A DNA stretch of 64,000 nucleotides from Linum tenue (GCA_946122785.1 CAMGYJ010000007.1:6650909-6714908), one strand, 5' to 3'. Shown: positions 45,783 through 57,101, counted from the stretch's first letter. Program-made: numbers and translations. The notes: generated by a model not told the origin, from the letters alone.

Positions 45783-45841
45783 GCTTCAAGGGAACGAGTC
45801 AGCTGGGAATGGAGAAATCCACAATGACCAGATAATGAAGC
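45783..45841 (-). ncRNA. Putative H/ACA-like hairpin, unit 2 copy A
   Basis: A 59-nt paralogue of the unit 1 hairpin: outer stem GCTTCA/TGAAGC, inner stem GTCA/TGAC, the same right pocket strand CGTTCCC, and an ATA triplet at the ACA position. No good H box was found upstream. It is identical to unit 2 in copy B. A further imperfect hairpin lies downstream on the minus strand at ~45700-45770 (GTTGCTTCTTC pairing with GAAAGAGCAAC). Confidence 0.45.
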
Positions 45842-46029
45842 ATTCATTCACAGAAATCTCAGTTCCACTGGGACAAAATATTAACATACGAAATGGTTTA
45901 TACCCAAAATGATTGCTCAGAACGATTCTGGTTTCCGGATAGGAAGGAAGGATTTGGAAGATATGGCGGCTGCAGGGTTGGAGAATCCATTATCCCAGCC
46001 GCAGGTAGAGATGATCCGTGCAATTTAAT

Positions 46030-46140
46030 GACGGATATAAGGAGCGGGTAATGCTGCGATTTTAGCAAACCCTAATTTTGAGGAAATTGGGCTGTTAGAT
46101 TGGGTTTTAACCCAAACCCCATCACTATTGGGCCTGACTA
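46030..46140 (-). promoter_or_regulatory. Telo-box plus site II promoter signature, copy A
   Basis: AAACCCTAA (46067-46075), TGGGCT (46088-46093) and TGGGCC (46129-46134) lie just upstream, in minus orientation, of the snoRNA-like hairpins. A TATA-like CCTTATATCC is at ~46033-46042. Telo-box with site II is the known combination of plant ribosomal-protein and snoRNA genes. All elements recur in copy B. Confidence 0.6.
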
Positions 46141-46284
46141 TGCTAGTATCTAATCAGAGCCCAACTAGTGGGACTGTCTACTTGAGAAATGGTGATCTTT
46201 GAAAATTGCGGTTCGATAATAAATTTAGCTTTAGAACCAAAAATTGCACTATGATTGCACTCTATCAAATTCTATCTGCTAGTG

Positions 46285-46390
46285 GGAATTCCTTGTACAT
46301 GTTGTGGTAACCTGTCCTGCTCTGGTAGCGCAGCCAAATTCCGTAGTTGTTGATCTTTGTGGGATTCTTCTCGAAGATCTGCACATGTTG
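46285..46390 (-). pseudogene. Relic of RPL18A exon 4 in duplication copy A
   Basis: About 105 bp match the start of RPL18A exon 4 (58442-58546) almost base for base on the minus strand, including the exon's acceptor side. The rest of the gene is missing. It is the far end of the left duplicate and has no coding capacity. Confidence 0.92.
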
Positions 46391-47056
46391 TAGGAATTTT
46401 GTTATATTTGTAAACAAAAACAAAAAATATTATATTTGTCACAAGGTCAATGTTTTGGTTATACTTATGTATTCTGTCTAAACTAAACCATACGCGCATA
46501 ATTTACTATTTAATGTTTGAATCAGTGTTACTTGAATTTTGATTTCAGAATTTCTTTCAATAATATATAGATAAATTTAGCCATAACTTTCATAGCTTTC
46601 AATAATACACTTCCATAGCCATAACTTTCACGTTTGTGACAAATATAGCCATAATTATTTGAAAACACAAAATAGCCAATTTCGTCCATTCTTTTAACGG
46701 TGTCAGTTAACGGTGTGACTGGACTGACGGAAAATGCTGAGTTGGCGATTTATTGACGCACCCATCCACGTGGATTAATAGAAAGAAAATACAAAAAGAA
46801 AAATAAAAATAAATATATAAACATTAACCTACCTTCCTTCCCCAAAATCGCAAAAAAAAAAAAAAAAAAAACCTTCCCCAAAATCATTCCACTTTCCCAG
46901 CAGCTCTCTCTATAACCTACCTACCTTTTCCAAGCTCTCTCCCTCTAACTTTGCTCATCCATTTCCCTACCCAATAAACAAAGATGAATTGTAAACCCAC
47001 CTCCGATCATCCCGCCGTTACAGACCCTTCCTCCACCGCCAATCCACCAAACCCAC

Positions 47057-50000
47057 TGTTTCAGCCAAGAAACAAGGGAGGCGCCGAACCTGTGAAAGCG
47101 CGGGGTTGGCCCCGATTATCTACACTCCGACGATCAACATTAGTGAACTTGTAAGGGAATAGGAAGAGCAAAGGTAGAGAGAGATTGTATAGAGAGATAA
47201 GTGATATCTCCCAAATGAGAAGGAGAGGAGAGGCCCCTTACTTGGAGTGCTTAGTAGTGTATTTATAGGCCAAGCTTGCCTTCTTCATGTGGGCTTTAGT
47301 TGTAGGATCATGAAGATACTTTGTGGGTTTGGGCCCATACATACTTGATGGGTTGTAGTTGCGGTTTGGGCTGGGCTAAGCCATGTTTGATGGCCCAACA
47401 ATTGTCCCCCAGTTAGGTATCCAGTAGCGTACTGGATGCCTAATTAGAAGTCTTTGCCTTGCAAGCTTTACTACGAACTTAGAGTTGAACGCTTGATTGT
47501 TTAAGCGCCATCTTGTCTCCTGGCTTAGCTGACTCATGTCCCCCAACATCATGTTTGTCGAACAATCTCGAAATAAGAACTTTGCAGAGAATCGACAATA
47601 AAACATGATATGACTCATAGAAGAATTAACTCAAATTGTGGCAAGTAACGTATTGTACCCATGACGCCTACAAAATCACGACATTTTAGGCTCCCAATTG
47701 AGGACTTATTTGCCTTACACATCTTACTTCTCTTTCGACGTCTAACAAGGTTATGGCGCCCTATGCACCTAACTGGAGATTCATGTTGTCCCTCCAATTA
47801 TCCCCAAGATCATAATAGCTTAGGAATTCCGAGAAAAACTATGTAGAGAATTATCAATGTAACATGATGTGACTCATATCATAGTTAACGATATAACTCA
47901 AGCAATGAGATAAAACTATTTATTGCACATATGATGCCTAACAAGGCTATGACATTTTTCGGCACATAATTAAAGATTTGTTTGCCTTAGAAGAAATCCC
48001 GAATGCGCATGCACATGTTACCCCCAACTGTCCCCCAGTTAGGCGCCCAGTGATGCACTGGACGACTAACTAAAATCCCATGACTTTTCAAGTTTTACGT
48101 AAGATCATTTGGTGTTTTGTCCCCCAATTCATGTCCCCCAATACCATATCAATTACACAGAATAATGAACACAACTATACTAAAGAATGCAACAAAATTT
48201 GGTTCATACAATAACTAGGAATATAACTCGAGTAGAGACGGAAAACACTTAGCTTATTCCTGGAGATGTATTATTGGAGGCTAGAAAGGAAGCGCTTTAA
48301 CCTCGAAGTGCTTCCTTTATGCGCCTTAACCTCTAACAAGGTTATGACATCTTATGCACATAATTGGAAATTTGTTTGATCTAGACAAAATTTTGAGGAT
48401 GCATGCATGTTGTCCCCCAGTTCATGTCTTCCATTACCGTATTAGTTACACAAAGAAGGGATCACAAATATTCCAAATGATGCAACATAATTTCATTCAT
48501 ACCATAACTAAGAATATAACTTGAGTAGAGATAGAAAAGACTTAGCTTATTTCTTGAGACTTCTCTTTAGTGGTTAGAATTGGGGCGTTTGATTAGTAAG
48601 TCTTTGGCGCTCGGATAAGCCAACCATGGTGGATCTTAATTCCACTGTCGAGTTGGTCTGACAACACTAGCACTCCTTTCATAAAATCATATCACAAAGC
48701 CTTATCTTCTGAAGTATTCCCTTGTATCCTTGCCGCCGTTTTTACTTTCCCGCCCCAAATACTTGGGCGCCTTCAGTGGGCATGATATTTTTCCCAACAT
48801 GATGCCATGTTGCCATTTGTACCTTTCATTATTTAGGGGCCTTACGAGTATCCCAGACGTCAAATTTATTCACATGGAGTACTTTCAATCATGGCATAAA
48901 ATTTGGACGGAGATTATATCCAACACAAGGCGCTAGATTTGGGCGCGGGATGTATTACCAACCAGGGGCGCTAAATGTGGGCGCGGAGAGTACTACCAAC
49001 CAAGGCGCTAGATTCGGGCGCGGCGAGTATTACCAACCAAGGCCGCTAATTTTGGACGCGTATTGTATTTCCAACGAAAGGCGCTAAATTTGAGTGCGAC
49101 GAGTACTTCGCAAAAACCAAAATATCTGGTGCAAGTAAAATTAAATTTCACAAAGAACAGAAATCGAGTACTTAGCTTTGAAGTGTGCTCTGAAGCCCAT
49201 GCAAGCAATTCTTAAAAAAGATAGGCGCTCACTTTAAGTTCACAGGTGCAAGCATGTCGTCAAGTTGTTGAAGCATATGCGTTCCTCTCAATAGTAGGCG
49301 CCCACAACAATGTGTCAAGGCGCACCGATGACTTTATAAACTCGAACAGTTTCCGACTGTATCTTGATCAATAATAAGCGCCCGCCAAATTGCAACAAGA
49401 TGTTTGGTTGTTGACGAGTGGTAGACTTCGTTGTCTTCTCTTGGAGAGGTACTGGTTTCGAATCTCACACCCTACTACATTTTAATTTAATCAGTGTGCG
49501 CTTGGGCCTTATATGGGCCGGCTGTCTGTCGGGCTCAATGCACAATTTGAACGCCTAGAGAGTCAAATTGACCGGATTGAGAGAGGCGTCGGGCCTCAAT
49601 GCCATTTTGACTTATGACCAGAACGCTTGGGCTTCCTATGGGCTGTTTGCATCTCGGGGTTCAAAACAACAACAGAGTCCATGTGATTGGGATCATGGGC
49701 TGAATTATCTATAGAACGCTTGGGCTTCCTATGGGCTGTTTGCATCTCGGGCTTCAAAACAACAACAGAGTCCATGTGATTGGGATCATGGGCTGAATTA
49801 TCTATGGTAATGAGTTAAACGGGCGCCCACAACAACTTCTTGTATGCGTTCCATGGACTTGGAGCAGGCGCTAGCCCCTGTGGGCACCATTATTTTTCTC
49901 TTCTTTCTTTTCATTCTTCCTTTATGAGCTATTGCGCTTCTTCCTCTCCATCATGGACGATTCTAGGTTTCCATACCCCCTTTTTATTATTATTCCGCCA

Positions 50001-51403
50001 GCGCCCAAGTGCATTTGCTTTCTATCCCCCCATCACAAGAACTCTCCCGATGACACAATCGAAGTGAGGCTGAAATTAGATGCTCTGCATTTGTACCTAC
50101 GCGTCGAAACTTTGGGTTTGCCCACTGATATTTCCCTTGATGCTCGGCTCCCCCAATCCTCCCTTTGTAAAGCCAATGACAACGACGAACGTCTCTTTCG
50201 GCGTGAAAAAAGACAGGCGCCAAATGGCGGAGATGGGACTGAGGCAACCTAATTTGTCGACAGTTGCGCCTACGTGCGGCGGCTCAAGTGCTCTGCTGGC
50301 TTCCGCTCTCTGCTCGTGTAAGCATCTTTGCCATCCCCTCGTCTCGTTTTTCTTTCTTTCTTTCTTCATTTTTTTTTTTTTTTTGACAGGCGTCCATCTA
50401 TGAGGCTCCCATGGAAGTGTCATGTTGAAGGCGCCTCCTCTGCGCCATCGTTCCGATCGCGGCGCCTATCACTTGCCCCCCACACGCATGGTTAACAAAG
50501 CCGACTCCATGAGCGCTTCGTCTCTCGTAACGGGCGCTTCACCAGCAAACTCCATGTGAAAACTAACAATTGTTTTGTCCAACTAATACGCAACAGAGAA
50601 CAAAACCGCTTCGATAAGATGAGGATGCGTCGTCACAAACACTGAATGTTCTGCTGTGAGAGAACATGCAAACCAAATTTCTCGGCGCCTTGTAAGCCAT
50701 TCAAGGGTGGCACAAACCATATGACACCAGCAAACCTCATACTCGGCATTGCCCTCAAAACAGGGCGCCCCTACTCCCTCCTTTAAACGAGGCGCCTTGA
50801 ACCTCATCTACAACTCGGACATCTTAATCGCTTCCCGAAGGCGCCCGCATCGCATGCCCCTTTCTCACCTAAAGTCCTCCACTTCCCGGACGTCTCGTCA
50901 TCACCCTTCATGCTTTCCTCTTCTTCAATAATTAAACCCAAACTCATCGTTACCCCAGGCGCCTCAGATGCTCCTATGGTGGTTCTCTCCCGATCCGTTG
51001 ACAAAAGGCGCCTCTTCTCACGCTTGTTAAGAAGACGTGCCCCTATCTGGCGCGCCAATTGTTTCAGCCAAGAAACAAGGGAGGCGCCGAACCTGTGAAA
51101 GCGCGGGGTTGGCCCCGATTATCTACACTCCGACGATCAACATTAGTGAACTTGTAAGGGAATAGGAAGAGCAAAGGTAGAGAGAGATTGTATAGAGAGA
51201 TAAGTGATATCTCCCAAATGAGAAGGAGAGGAGAGGCCCCTTACTTGGAGTGCTTAGTAGTGTATTTATAGGCCAAGCTTGCCTTCTTCATGTGGGCTTT
51301 AGTTGTAGGATCATGAAGATACTTTGTGGGTTTGGGCCCATACATACTTGATGGGTTGTAGTTGCGGTTTGGGCTGGGCTAAGCCATGTTTGATGGCCCA
51401 ACA
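47057..51403 (-). mobile_element. Young non-autonomous LTR retroelement (LARD-like)
   Basis: Two 344-bp LTRs (47057-47400 and 51060-51403), identical as far as I could compare them by eye, start TGTTTCAG and end GGCCCAACA. They are flanked by an exact 5-bp duplication CCCAC (47052-47056 and 51404-51408). Orientation is minus: next to the right LTR lies a primer-binding-site candidate TGGCGCGCCAGATAGGGG, and next to the left LTR a polypurine tract (AACTGGGGGACAAT). The 3.66-kb interior encodes no gag, protease, polymerase or integrase, so it needs a helper element. LTR identity implies a recent insertion. Confidence 0.93.
47401..51059. repeat. Interior of the LTR element with GGCGC-rich and tandem repeats
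   Basis: The interior shows an excess of the motif GGCGC. It also has a ~50-bp tandem run at ~48920-49100 (ACCAACCAAGGCGCTAGATT-like, about four units) and an exact-looking 93-bp tandem pair (49621-49713, 49714-49806). Hairpins of the form TTAGGxxxCCAGT...ACTGGxxxCTAA occur at ~47412 and ~48034. A tRNA-like segment with box A (GAGTGGTAGAC) and box B (GGTTTCGAATCTC) at ~49418-49475 resembles a SINE head. Short frames elsewhere show no domain. Confidence 0.6.
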
Positions 51404-52557
51404 CCCACTCCTTAATTAGATGCATTCTCTCTCTATCTAATCTAGTCGGCTAATCAAGATAGTGAAGCAGAGAGGCAGAGTACGGGTAGCAGGTGCGTTG
51501 GCGGGAGCGACGGTGGCAGTTGGAGCGCGGGTCGCAGGACGGGAGCAATAGTGGCGGTGGATTGCGATTGCTGAACGTCCAGCTCTCTGTTTGTCGTTGT
51601 CGACGGATGTTCTTGGAGAGCAGCAAACGAGCAACACACTAGCAGATCTGAGCAGATCTATTATGGAGAGAGAGGGACGAGATTGGTTTGTGTGAGCAAA
51701 GACAGAGAGGCATGAGTAGGGCAAATGGACGGATCTGGATTAGGGGGTATGTCAATTCCCCTTGCTCCCTCGAACACCCCCGCCGATCCCAACGAAGCAA
51801 TGAAAACGACCCAAAGCTCAACCCTAGATCGTCCTCCACGCTCGCCAAACTCCTCTCCCAGATTGTCGCGAAAACTCTCACCGACGGCTAATACGCCACT
51901 TCCTCGTCCTCCATCGAAAAAGCAATCTCGCCGACGCTTCTAATTAAGGAGTGGGGTTGGAGAAATTGGACGAGGATATGGCTATGAGGAAGGAGATTTG
52001 GGAGAAGAAAAGGGGATTTAAGTTGATTGGAAGGGTTCTTGGTAAGAATGATAGGTATAATTTTTGGGGGTTTTCTGGCGAACAATGGTTGTGTGGAGGA
52101 TTTGTTTTGGGTTTGTGATTATTAGAAGAACTCTGTGTTAGGATGGAGATTTTGTTTTATTTTGGGCGGCGGAGAGATCGGTTAATGGCGGAGGAAGGGA
52201 AGGGAAGGGAAGTCGACAAATAAATTGGATTTTTTTTAATTCTTTATTGACGTGGCATTCCACATGTACATTTGGTTGACGTGTTGCTGATGTGGAGGTC
52301 GGATTTCGTCCTCGTCAGTGTTCTGTCAAACGATTTAACGGAGTCACAGATGGTGTTAAAGTTTCTAACGGAATTGGCTAGATTTGTCACACTACCCTCC
52401 GTTTTTTGAGCTATTTCGTGTTTTCGAATAGATATGGCTATATTTGTCAAAAACGTGAAAGTTATGGCTATACAAGTGTATTTTGCCATAAATTTAGGTA
52501 AAATATAAATATGAACGCATTAACAACAAATATGTGTCTGGAGTTAAATCAAAGAAA

Positions 52558-52640
52558 TTACAATAAATACACGGTAGTCTAGTTGATTGTAGTGTTTTCC
52601 CTTCATTTAATTGACCAGGTTCAATTCCCAATAATAATAT
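52558..52640 (+). mobile_element. Possible tRNA-derived SINE fragment
   Basis: TAGTCTAGTTGATTGTAGTG resembles a box A and GGTTCAATTCC a box B, spaced as in tRNA-derived SINEs. No acceptor stem or clear tail was found, so it is not a tRNA gene. Confidence 0.3.
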
Positions 52641-53099
52641 TTTTAATATTAAAAACAATTGGGCGCAATTATAAAAACGATCTTCCTAGAATCACTCTCA
52701 GACCACAAAATTTAAAATGTGAGTTGTAGTTTTTCCGTTTCACTATAAATATACTAGTTTGGTGTCCGACCCGTTGGTCGAAATGTCATTTGAATATGAC
52801 GTATTTACGATGTACATCCTAAAATTTTCAAAATATTTGAAATGTGTAATTCTAGTCGGTGCTAAATAAATTGTTAAAATCAAATGAGATAATAAAAGGA
52901 TGAAATTTGAAATATCAAAGACCAAAGGAATACTTGTGGAAGATTTAGTGGGCTAGTTAACTGTTATGGAAAAGTTATATATTTTTAAAATTTTAGATTT
53001 CTTTATGTTTTTATTTTAAAATTATACATCAAATTTGTTTAGCACAGTTGGTAAGGATTCATTTCCATTTAAACCATGGTACAAATATTAGGATGTATA
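52641..53099. other. AT-rich spacer
   Basis: No gene was found. A second box A-like phrase (TTAGCACAGTTGGTAAGG) lies at ~53039 without a good box B. Confidence 0.35.
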
Positions 53100-53108
53100 T
53101 GTACTTGT

Positions 53109-54325
53109 TGGTTGATTGCATGGTTGGTCACTGAGATTACAAAAAACGTTCAAGTTTGGTCACTCGAAATATTAAAATCCATTGTTGGTACTTTAGTTTA
53201 ATCAAATCGTTCGCGTTTGGTCACTCTCCGTCCAACTCCGTTAACTTTGGCTGATGTGTCAGTCAACTCTCAAAGTTGACCGTTAACTTAGTGACGTGGC
53301 AATAAAAAATTATTAAAAAAAATTAAACTTTTATATTTTCCACCTCATATTACTACATTCATTAAGACCTAATTTCTTTTCTACAAACCCCCATACCCTA
53401 CCCGACCCAACCTTCATTGCCGCCGCGGGATCCGACCACCGTAGCAACACTCCCCACCACCACCACCCGACTCCTGCCCCATCCCCGTCCTCGGAGCCAG
53501 CTTCAATCCCTCCTCCCACTCCTCCGCCGCCGCCTGCCCCTGCAACATCCAATCTAACAACAGTCAACTCTCAAAGGCTAGTCCTTCAATCCAAAAGCGG
53601 CGGGCCCGAGCTGCAAGACCACCGCACTCTTCGCGACTGCGATATCACCAACAACTCCGAGATCCCCGCCACCGCCCTTTCTCCAATCCCCGCCGCATCT
53701 CCTACCCCATCTTCGCCGCCCCGGCGGCTGCGACCACCGCATTGGCTCCAACCGGGTCGGGCGGTTCCGGGTCGGGTTCGAGCGGGAGTAACAAGAAGCT
53801 GCTAGTGGTGACGAAATGCGCGACCAAGAAACTGCCCGTGGAAGTGAACGCAAGGATAACGTCAGGGAGCTGAGGAAGGAGCTGTAGAGGCACAATGGTG
53901 GGTAAAATTCTGGCTTCCCCCTGTTTTCTAGCTAGATTTACTTGTGGGTAATTTCATTTTCTGGTTACTGCCCATTTCGATTGAGAAGCTAGTGACTAGT
54001 GAGGTTGTGCTCTAGTGGTGGTGAGGGTATGGGGTTTGTAGGAAGAAATTTTGTTTTTTATTTTTTTTATTTTTTATTGAATGTAATAATGAGGTGGAAA
54101 ATATAATTTTTTTATTTTTAATAATTTTTAGGTGCCACGTTACTAAGCTCACGGTCAATTTTGAGAGTTGACTGTCATATCAGCCAAAGTTAACGGAGTT
54201 GGAAGAAGAGTGACCAAACGTGAACAGTTTGAGTAAACTGAAATACCACCAATGAATTTAAATATTTCGAGTGACCAAACTTGAACGTTTTTTGTAATCT
54301 CAGTGACCAACCATGCAATTAACCC
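53109..54325. mobile_element. MULE with GC-rich captured-looking interior
   Basis: Inverted repeats of ~200 bp (left TGGTTGATTGCATGGTTGG, right complement GGGTTAATTGCATGGTTGG) extend through GTTAACTTTGGCTGA and CCACCTCATTATTACATTC-like pairs. They are flanked by 9-bp sequences TGTACTTGT and TATATTTGT that differ only by two transitions. Length is 1217 bp. The interior 53380-53900 is GC-rich and coding-like in several frames (e.g. KKLLVVTKCATKKLPVEVNA), but I do not recognise the source gene. The ends belong to the same family as the SYP112-carrying MULE. Confidence 0.85.
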
Positions 54326-54733
54326 TATATTTGTTATTATGAATAAGACATATAACGGTAAAGTCAAATCTACCTTACCTACTTTTTCTTGTAAATTTGA
54401 AATGCTAAAAAAATTCTTTAAGATATGTGCCCTAATCCAAATTTGCCAATGGTTTTCTCTTCTTCGTTAGGCTTAATGGTCCTGACGTCCTGCTGTTGGG
54501 GTACAAACAACCCAGTTTGAGACAGTAGTACCCCTTTAAACCTTCTTATTACAGTAATAGTTCCCTTAACGCAAACATACATATCCAGAAAAGGAAACCA
54601 ACTTGGATCTGCAATGAGACAATGAAATACACCAATGCTAAAAACACTTAACCAAACAGACTCAGAATTCCTTCCTTGATATCATGAAAAGCCATTGAAC
54701 TTCACTCACCCACTTCACCAAAAAGAGTCTGGT

Positions 54734-56134
54734 TCAAACCTTGTTGAATGCAGAAGTGAGATCCACATGGGTGAGAACTTCATCATTAATCCAGCTAAAC
54801 TTCTCCATGAAAGGGCTGACATTGAGTGGAGGAAGAGGGTAAGAATCAATGCAATCTCCCCAAACATTCCCATCTGCCAAATCCCTAGTCACCTCCCACA
54901 CACAAGTGTTACACTTGAAACCTGCACCAAACCCAATCATGAATATCCTGTCACCTCTCTTAAGCCTCTTCTTGGCCTCCATGTACCCCAACACATACCA
55001 CAGCCCACCCGCCGAGGTGTTCCCGAATCGGTGCAATGCCATTCGAGATGGCTCGAGATCGTAGTCGTCGAGACCCAAGCTCTTCCCAACCCCATCAATC
55101 ACTGCCCTCCCACCAGGGTGTATGCAGAAGTGCTCAATTCCTGCTTTCATGTTAAGCCCTTCTCCTGCTGCTTCAAGCGATGGATTAACCCCGCCTTTCG
55201 CCATCTTTCGATTGTAAGTGTGGAGGACATAGTGTAAGAGATCCTTCACTGGGAGTATCTTGGGGACCAAAACCCTTAGGTTCAATGTGAAGGCTACAGC
55301 AGCAGCTTTAGTCAGTCCCTTTGTGAGGAGGAAGCCTTGATGTCCAAGCTTATCCTCCATTTGAATGCAGCAGTTGTATGCCTCATCATCTGCTCCCAAA
55401 TGGGTTCTCACCGATTGTTTCAGTTTCATCACTGCTTTCCCCTTCAAGCTCCCATTGTTGGTCAGCAGCATCGAACACCCACCGGACCGAAACAGGCAGT
55501 TGGACAGAATCATGGACCTCTCCTTCCCACAGTACCAGTTTGGTCCAATCGACTCTGTGCTCACCACAATGGCCAAAGCCTTGCCGTGACTCTTGAACAG
55601 TTGCCTGACCAAATCGATGGCCACAATGCTCGCACTGCATCCCATCCCGGAAATGTTGAACGTCTTGATGTCTTCCCTCATCTTGTACTTGTTGACAACC
55701 CTAGAAGTCAGAGAAGGTTCAGGGGAAAACAGGGCGACGTTGACCACCAAGATGTCGATGTCAGTTGGGGAGATTCCGGTCTTGGCGAAGAGGGCGTCTA
55801 AGGTGTCGAAGGCGATGTCATCAAACTCCGAGAGGGAGTCCGCGAGGAGTGGAGTGGCTTCCCTGCCTTCCAGGACGTTTCTTGGGCCGTAAGTTTCTTC
55901 ACCAAGGCCAGAGCTGACTATTGTCTGGAGGAGGAACCTGTATTCTTGCAGCCCAAGGTTCTTGTTCCTCATCACGATCTTGGCACAGGTTTCGGTGTCG
56001 AGCTTCCTGTCTTCGGTGCCCTTGTAGCACTCGTAGTGCAGCATGTAGCAGCATGAGTTTGCTCTGCTCTGGAATATGAGTTTGTGGAGGTGGAAAGTGA
56101 TGTAGGAGAAGAGGAGGAGGAGAAAGATCATCAT
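54734..56134 (-). CDS. KCS19: 3-ketoacyl-CoA synthase, KCS19-like, copy B (466 aa)
   Basis: Same enzyme and architecture as the copy at 41304-42710. It has one exon, an N-terminal membrane helix, catalytic Cys ~166 (ISGMGCSAS), His ~339 (FCIHPGGRAV) and Asn ~372 (RFGNTSAGG). The His before that Asn (MALHRFGNT) is retained, unlike copy A. By eye some thirty residues differ between the paralogues, many in the loop near residues 300-325 and at the C-terminus (INDEVLTHVDLTSAFNKV). The frame is fully open. The upstream TATA position reads TATAAACA instead of TATAAAAG. It is likely functional; relative activity of the copies is unknown. Confidence 0.92.
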   Translation of the reverse strand: MMIFLLLLFSYITFHLHKLIFQSRANSCCYMLHYECYKGTEDRKLDTETCAKIVMRNKNLGLQEYRFLLQTIVSSGLGEETYGPRNVLEGREATPLLADSLSEFDDIAFDTLDALFAKTGISPTDIDILVVNVALFSPEPSLTSRVVNKYKMREDIKTFNISGMGCSASIVAIDLVRQLFKSHGKALAIVVSTESIGPNWYCGKERSMILSNCLFRSGGCSMLLTNNGSLKGKAVMKLKQSVRTHLGADDEAYNCCIQMEDKLGHQGFLLTKGLTKAAAVAFTLNLRVLVPKILPVKDLLHYVLHTYNRKMAKGGVNPSLEAAGEGLNMKAGIEHFCIHPGGRAVIDGVGKSLGLDDYDLEPSRMALHRFGNTSAGGLWYVLGYMEAKKRLKRGDRIFMIGFGAGFKCNTCVWEVTRDLADGNVWGDCIDSYPLPPLNVSPFMEKFSWINDEVLTHVDLTSAFNKV

Positions 56135-57100
56135 GGCTCTGGCTTAGGCAAAGGAAATGGATGTCTATGTGATTTCTCACAACTTCCTTCCTCTGTTTTG
56201 CATGAAGAGTCTGTGTGTGGATTTAGTGGATAAGTAAGTCTTGTGTTTATAGAAACTTCTTTCTTGAATGAAAAGAAAAGTTTAAGAGTACCCCCAACCA
56301 CCTCTATTTATTACCTGGCTGTAAAGTTGGTTCGAGTGAGCTTGGGATGCTGTAGTAATATAGTATCAGAACATATAAGTAGAAACTGTATTCTCTTACT
56401 TACCTCTCTGATGCTTCGAAGAGAGATTGAATTTCACCCTCCTTGTTTCAGCTCTGCTGCTGGCGTTGGGTTTCATTTAAGACTATGGGGTCCTTCTACT
56501 GCATTTCTTACAGGCAAGGAGCCAAGCACTGTTTTTTCAAACTCGACAGCTGACCCGGCGATTTCATCATTGCGGTACAAGGTCTGTCTGTCTGTATGTT
56601 TATATTCATTTTGTAGTAGACTGGGAAATGAAAGGGAATTAATTTGCCGCCATGATAGCACAAGTACGAGTAACATTATGTAATTTGTCAGTATAGAGTC
56701 ATGGTCTTCAACAGTTTGGATTGAATTTACAATTTTACATTGATTGGTTATGGTGAAGCTGCCTTACACAAAAGGCGAAAATGTCAATCGAAAGAGCTAG
56801 TTTGGGAAATTGGAGTGTAAATGATCCAAGAGCAGAGTGATGGCATTCATTGGAAAGGATAGGTTTGCAGGAGCTATAGCTTGTATGTTCCATTACTATG
56901 GAGCTGGTTAGGAAGGTAAAAGTTTCAAAAATACTAACTTTTCATAGAAAAAAGTGATGCATAAACTCTGTTTTCTTTCATCTCATAATAACTCAGATTT
57001 GCAGTCATAAAATAACCCCAAAATGTAGCAGCTCCCAGTCTTTACCGAGATGCAAAGTATTAGCAAGTCGAGCAAAGATAAAGAAGAGGGAGCAGCACAA
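56135..57100. other. Upstream region of KCS copy B
   Basis: A TATA-like CTATAAACAC lies on the minus strand at ~56243-56252. No further gene was recognised. It aligns patchily with 42711-43370 and 44710-45540. Confidence 0.4.
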
Positions 57101-57101
57101 G

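Larger units (their letters stand above)
41145..46390. repeat. Tandem segmental duplication, left copy (A)
   Basis: This copy matches 54576-58550 in order and orientation: KCS gene, its upstream region, snoRNA-like block, telo-box/site II promoter, and a remnant of RPL18A exon 4. The left limit is marked by shared AGAAAAGGAAACCAACTTGG (41159 and 54583). It differs from copy B by a MULE insertion (43380-44700) and by loss of nearly all of RPL18A. Confidence 0.9.
46580..52487. mobile_element. MULE hosting a nested LTR element
   Basis: The ends carry the inverted repeat AATACACTTxxATAGCCATAACTTTCACG..., present left (~46610) and in complement right (~52480). They are flanked by a 9-bp duplication ATAAATTTA (46571-46579 and 52488-52496). 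The outermost ~20 bases of the left end are rearranged by a local repeat (CATAACTTTCATAGC). Inner parts contain TTAACGG/CCGTTAA blocks like those of other MULEs here. Without the LTR element it would be ~1.56 kb. No transposase is present. Confidence 0.8.

Noticed and set aside
49418..49475. tRNA gene
   Set aside because: Box A- and box B-like phrases are present but no acceptor or anticodon stems; more like a SINE fragment within the LTR element.
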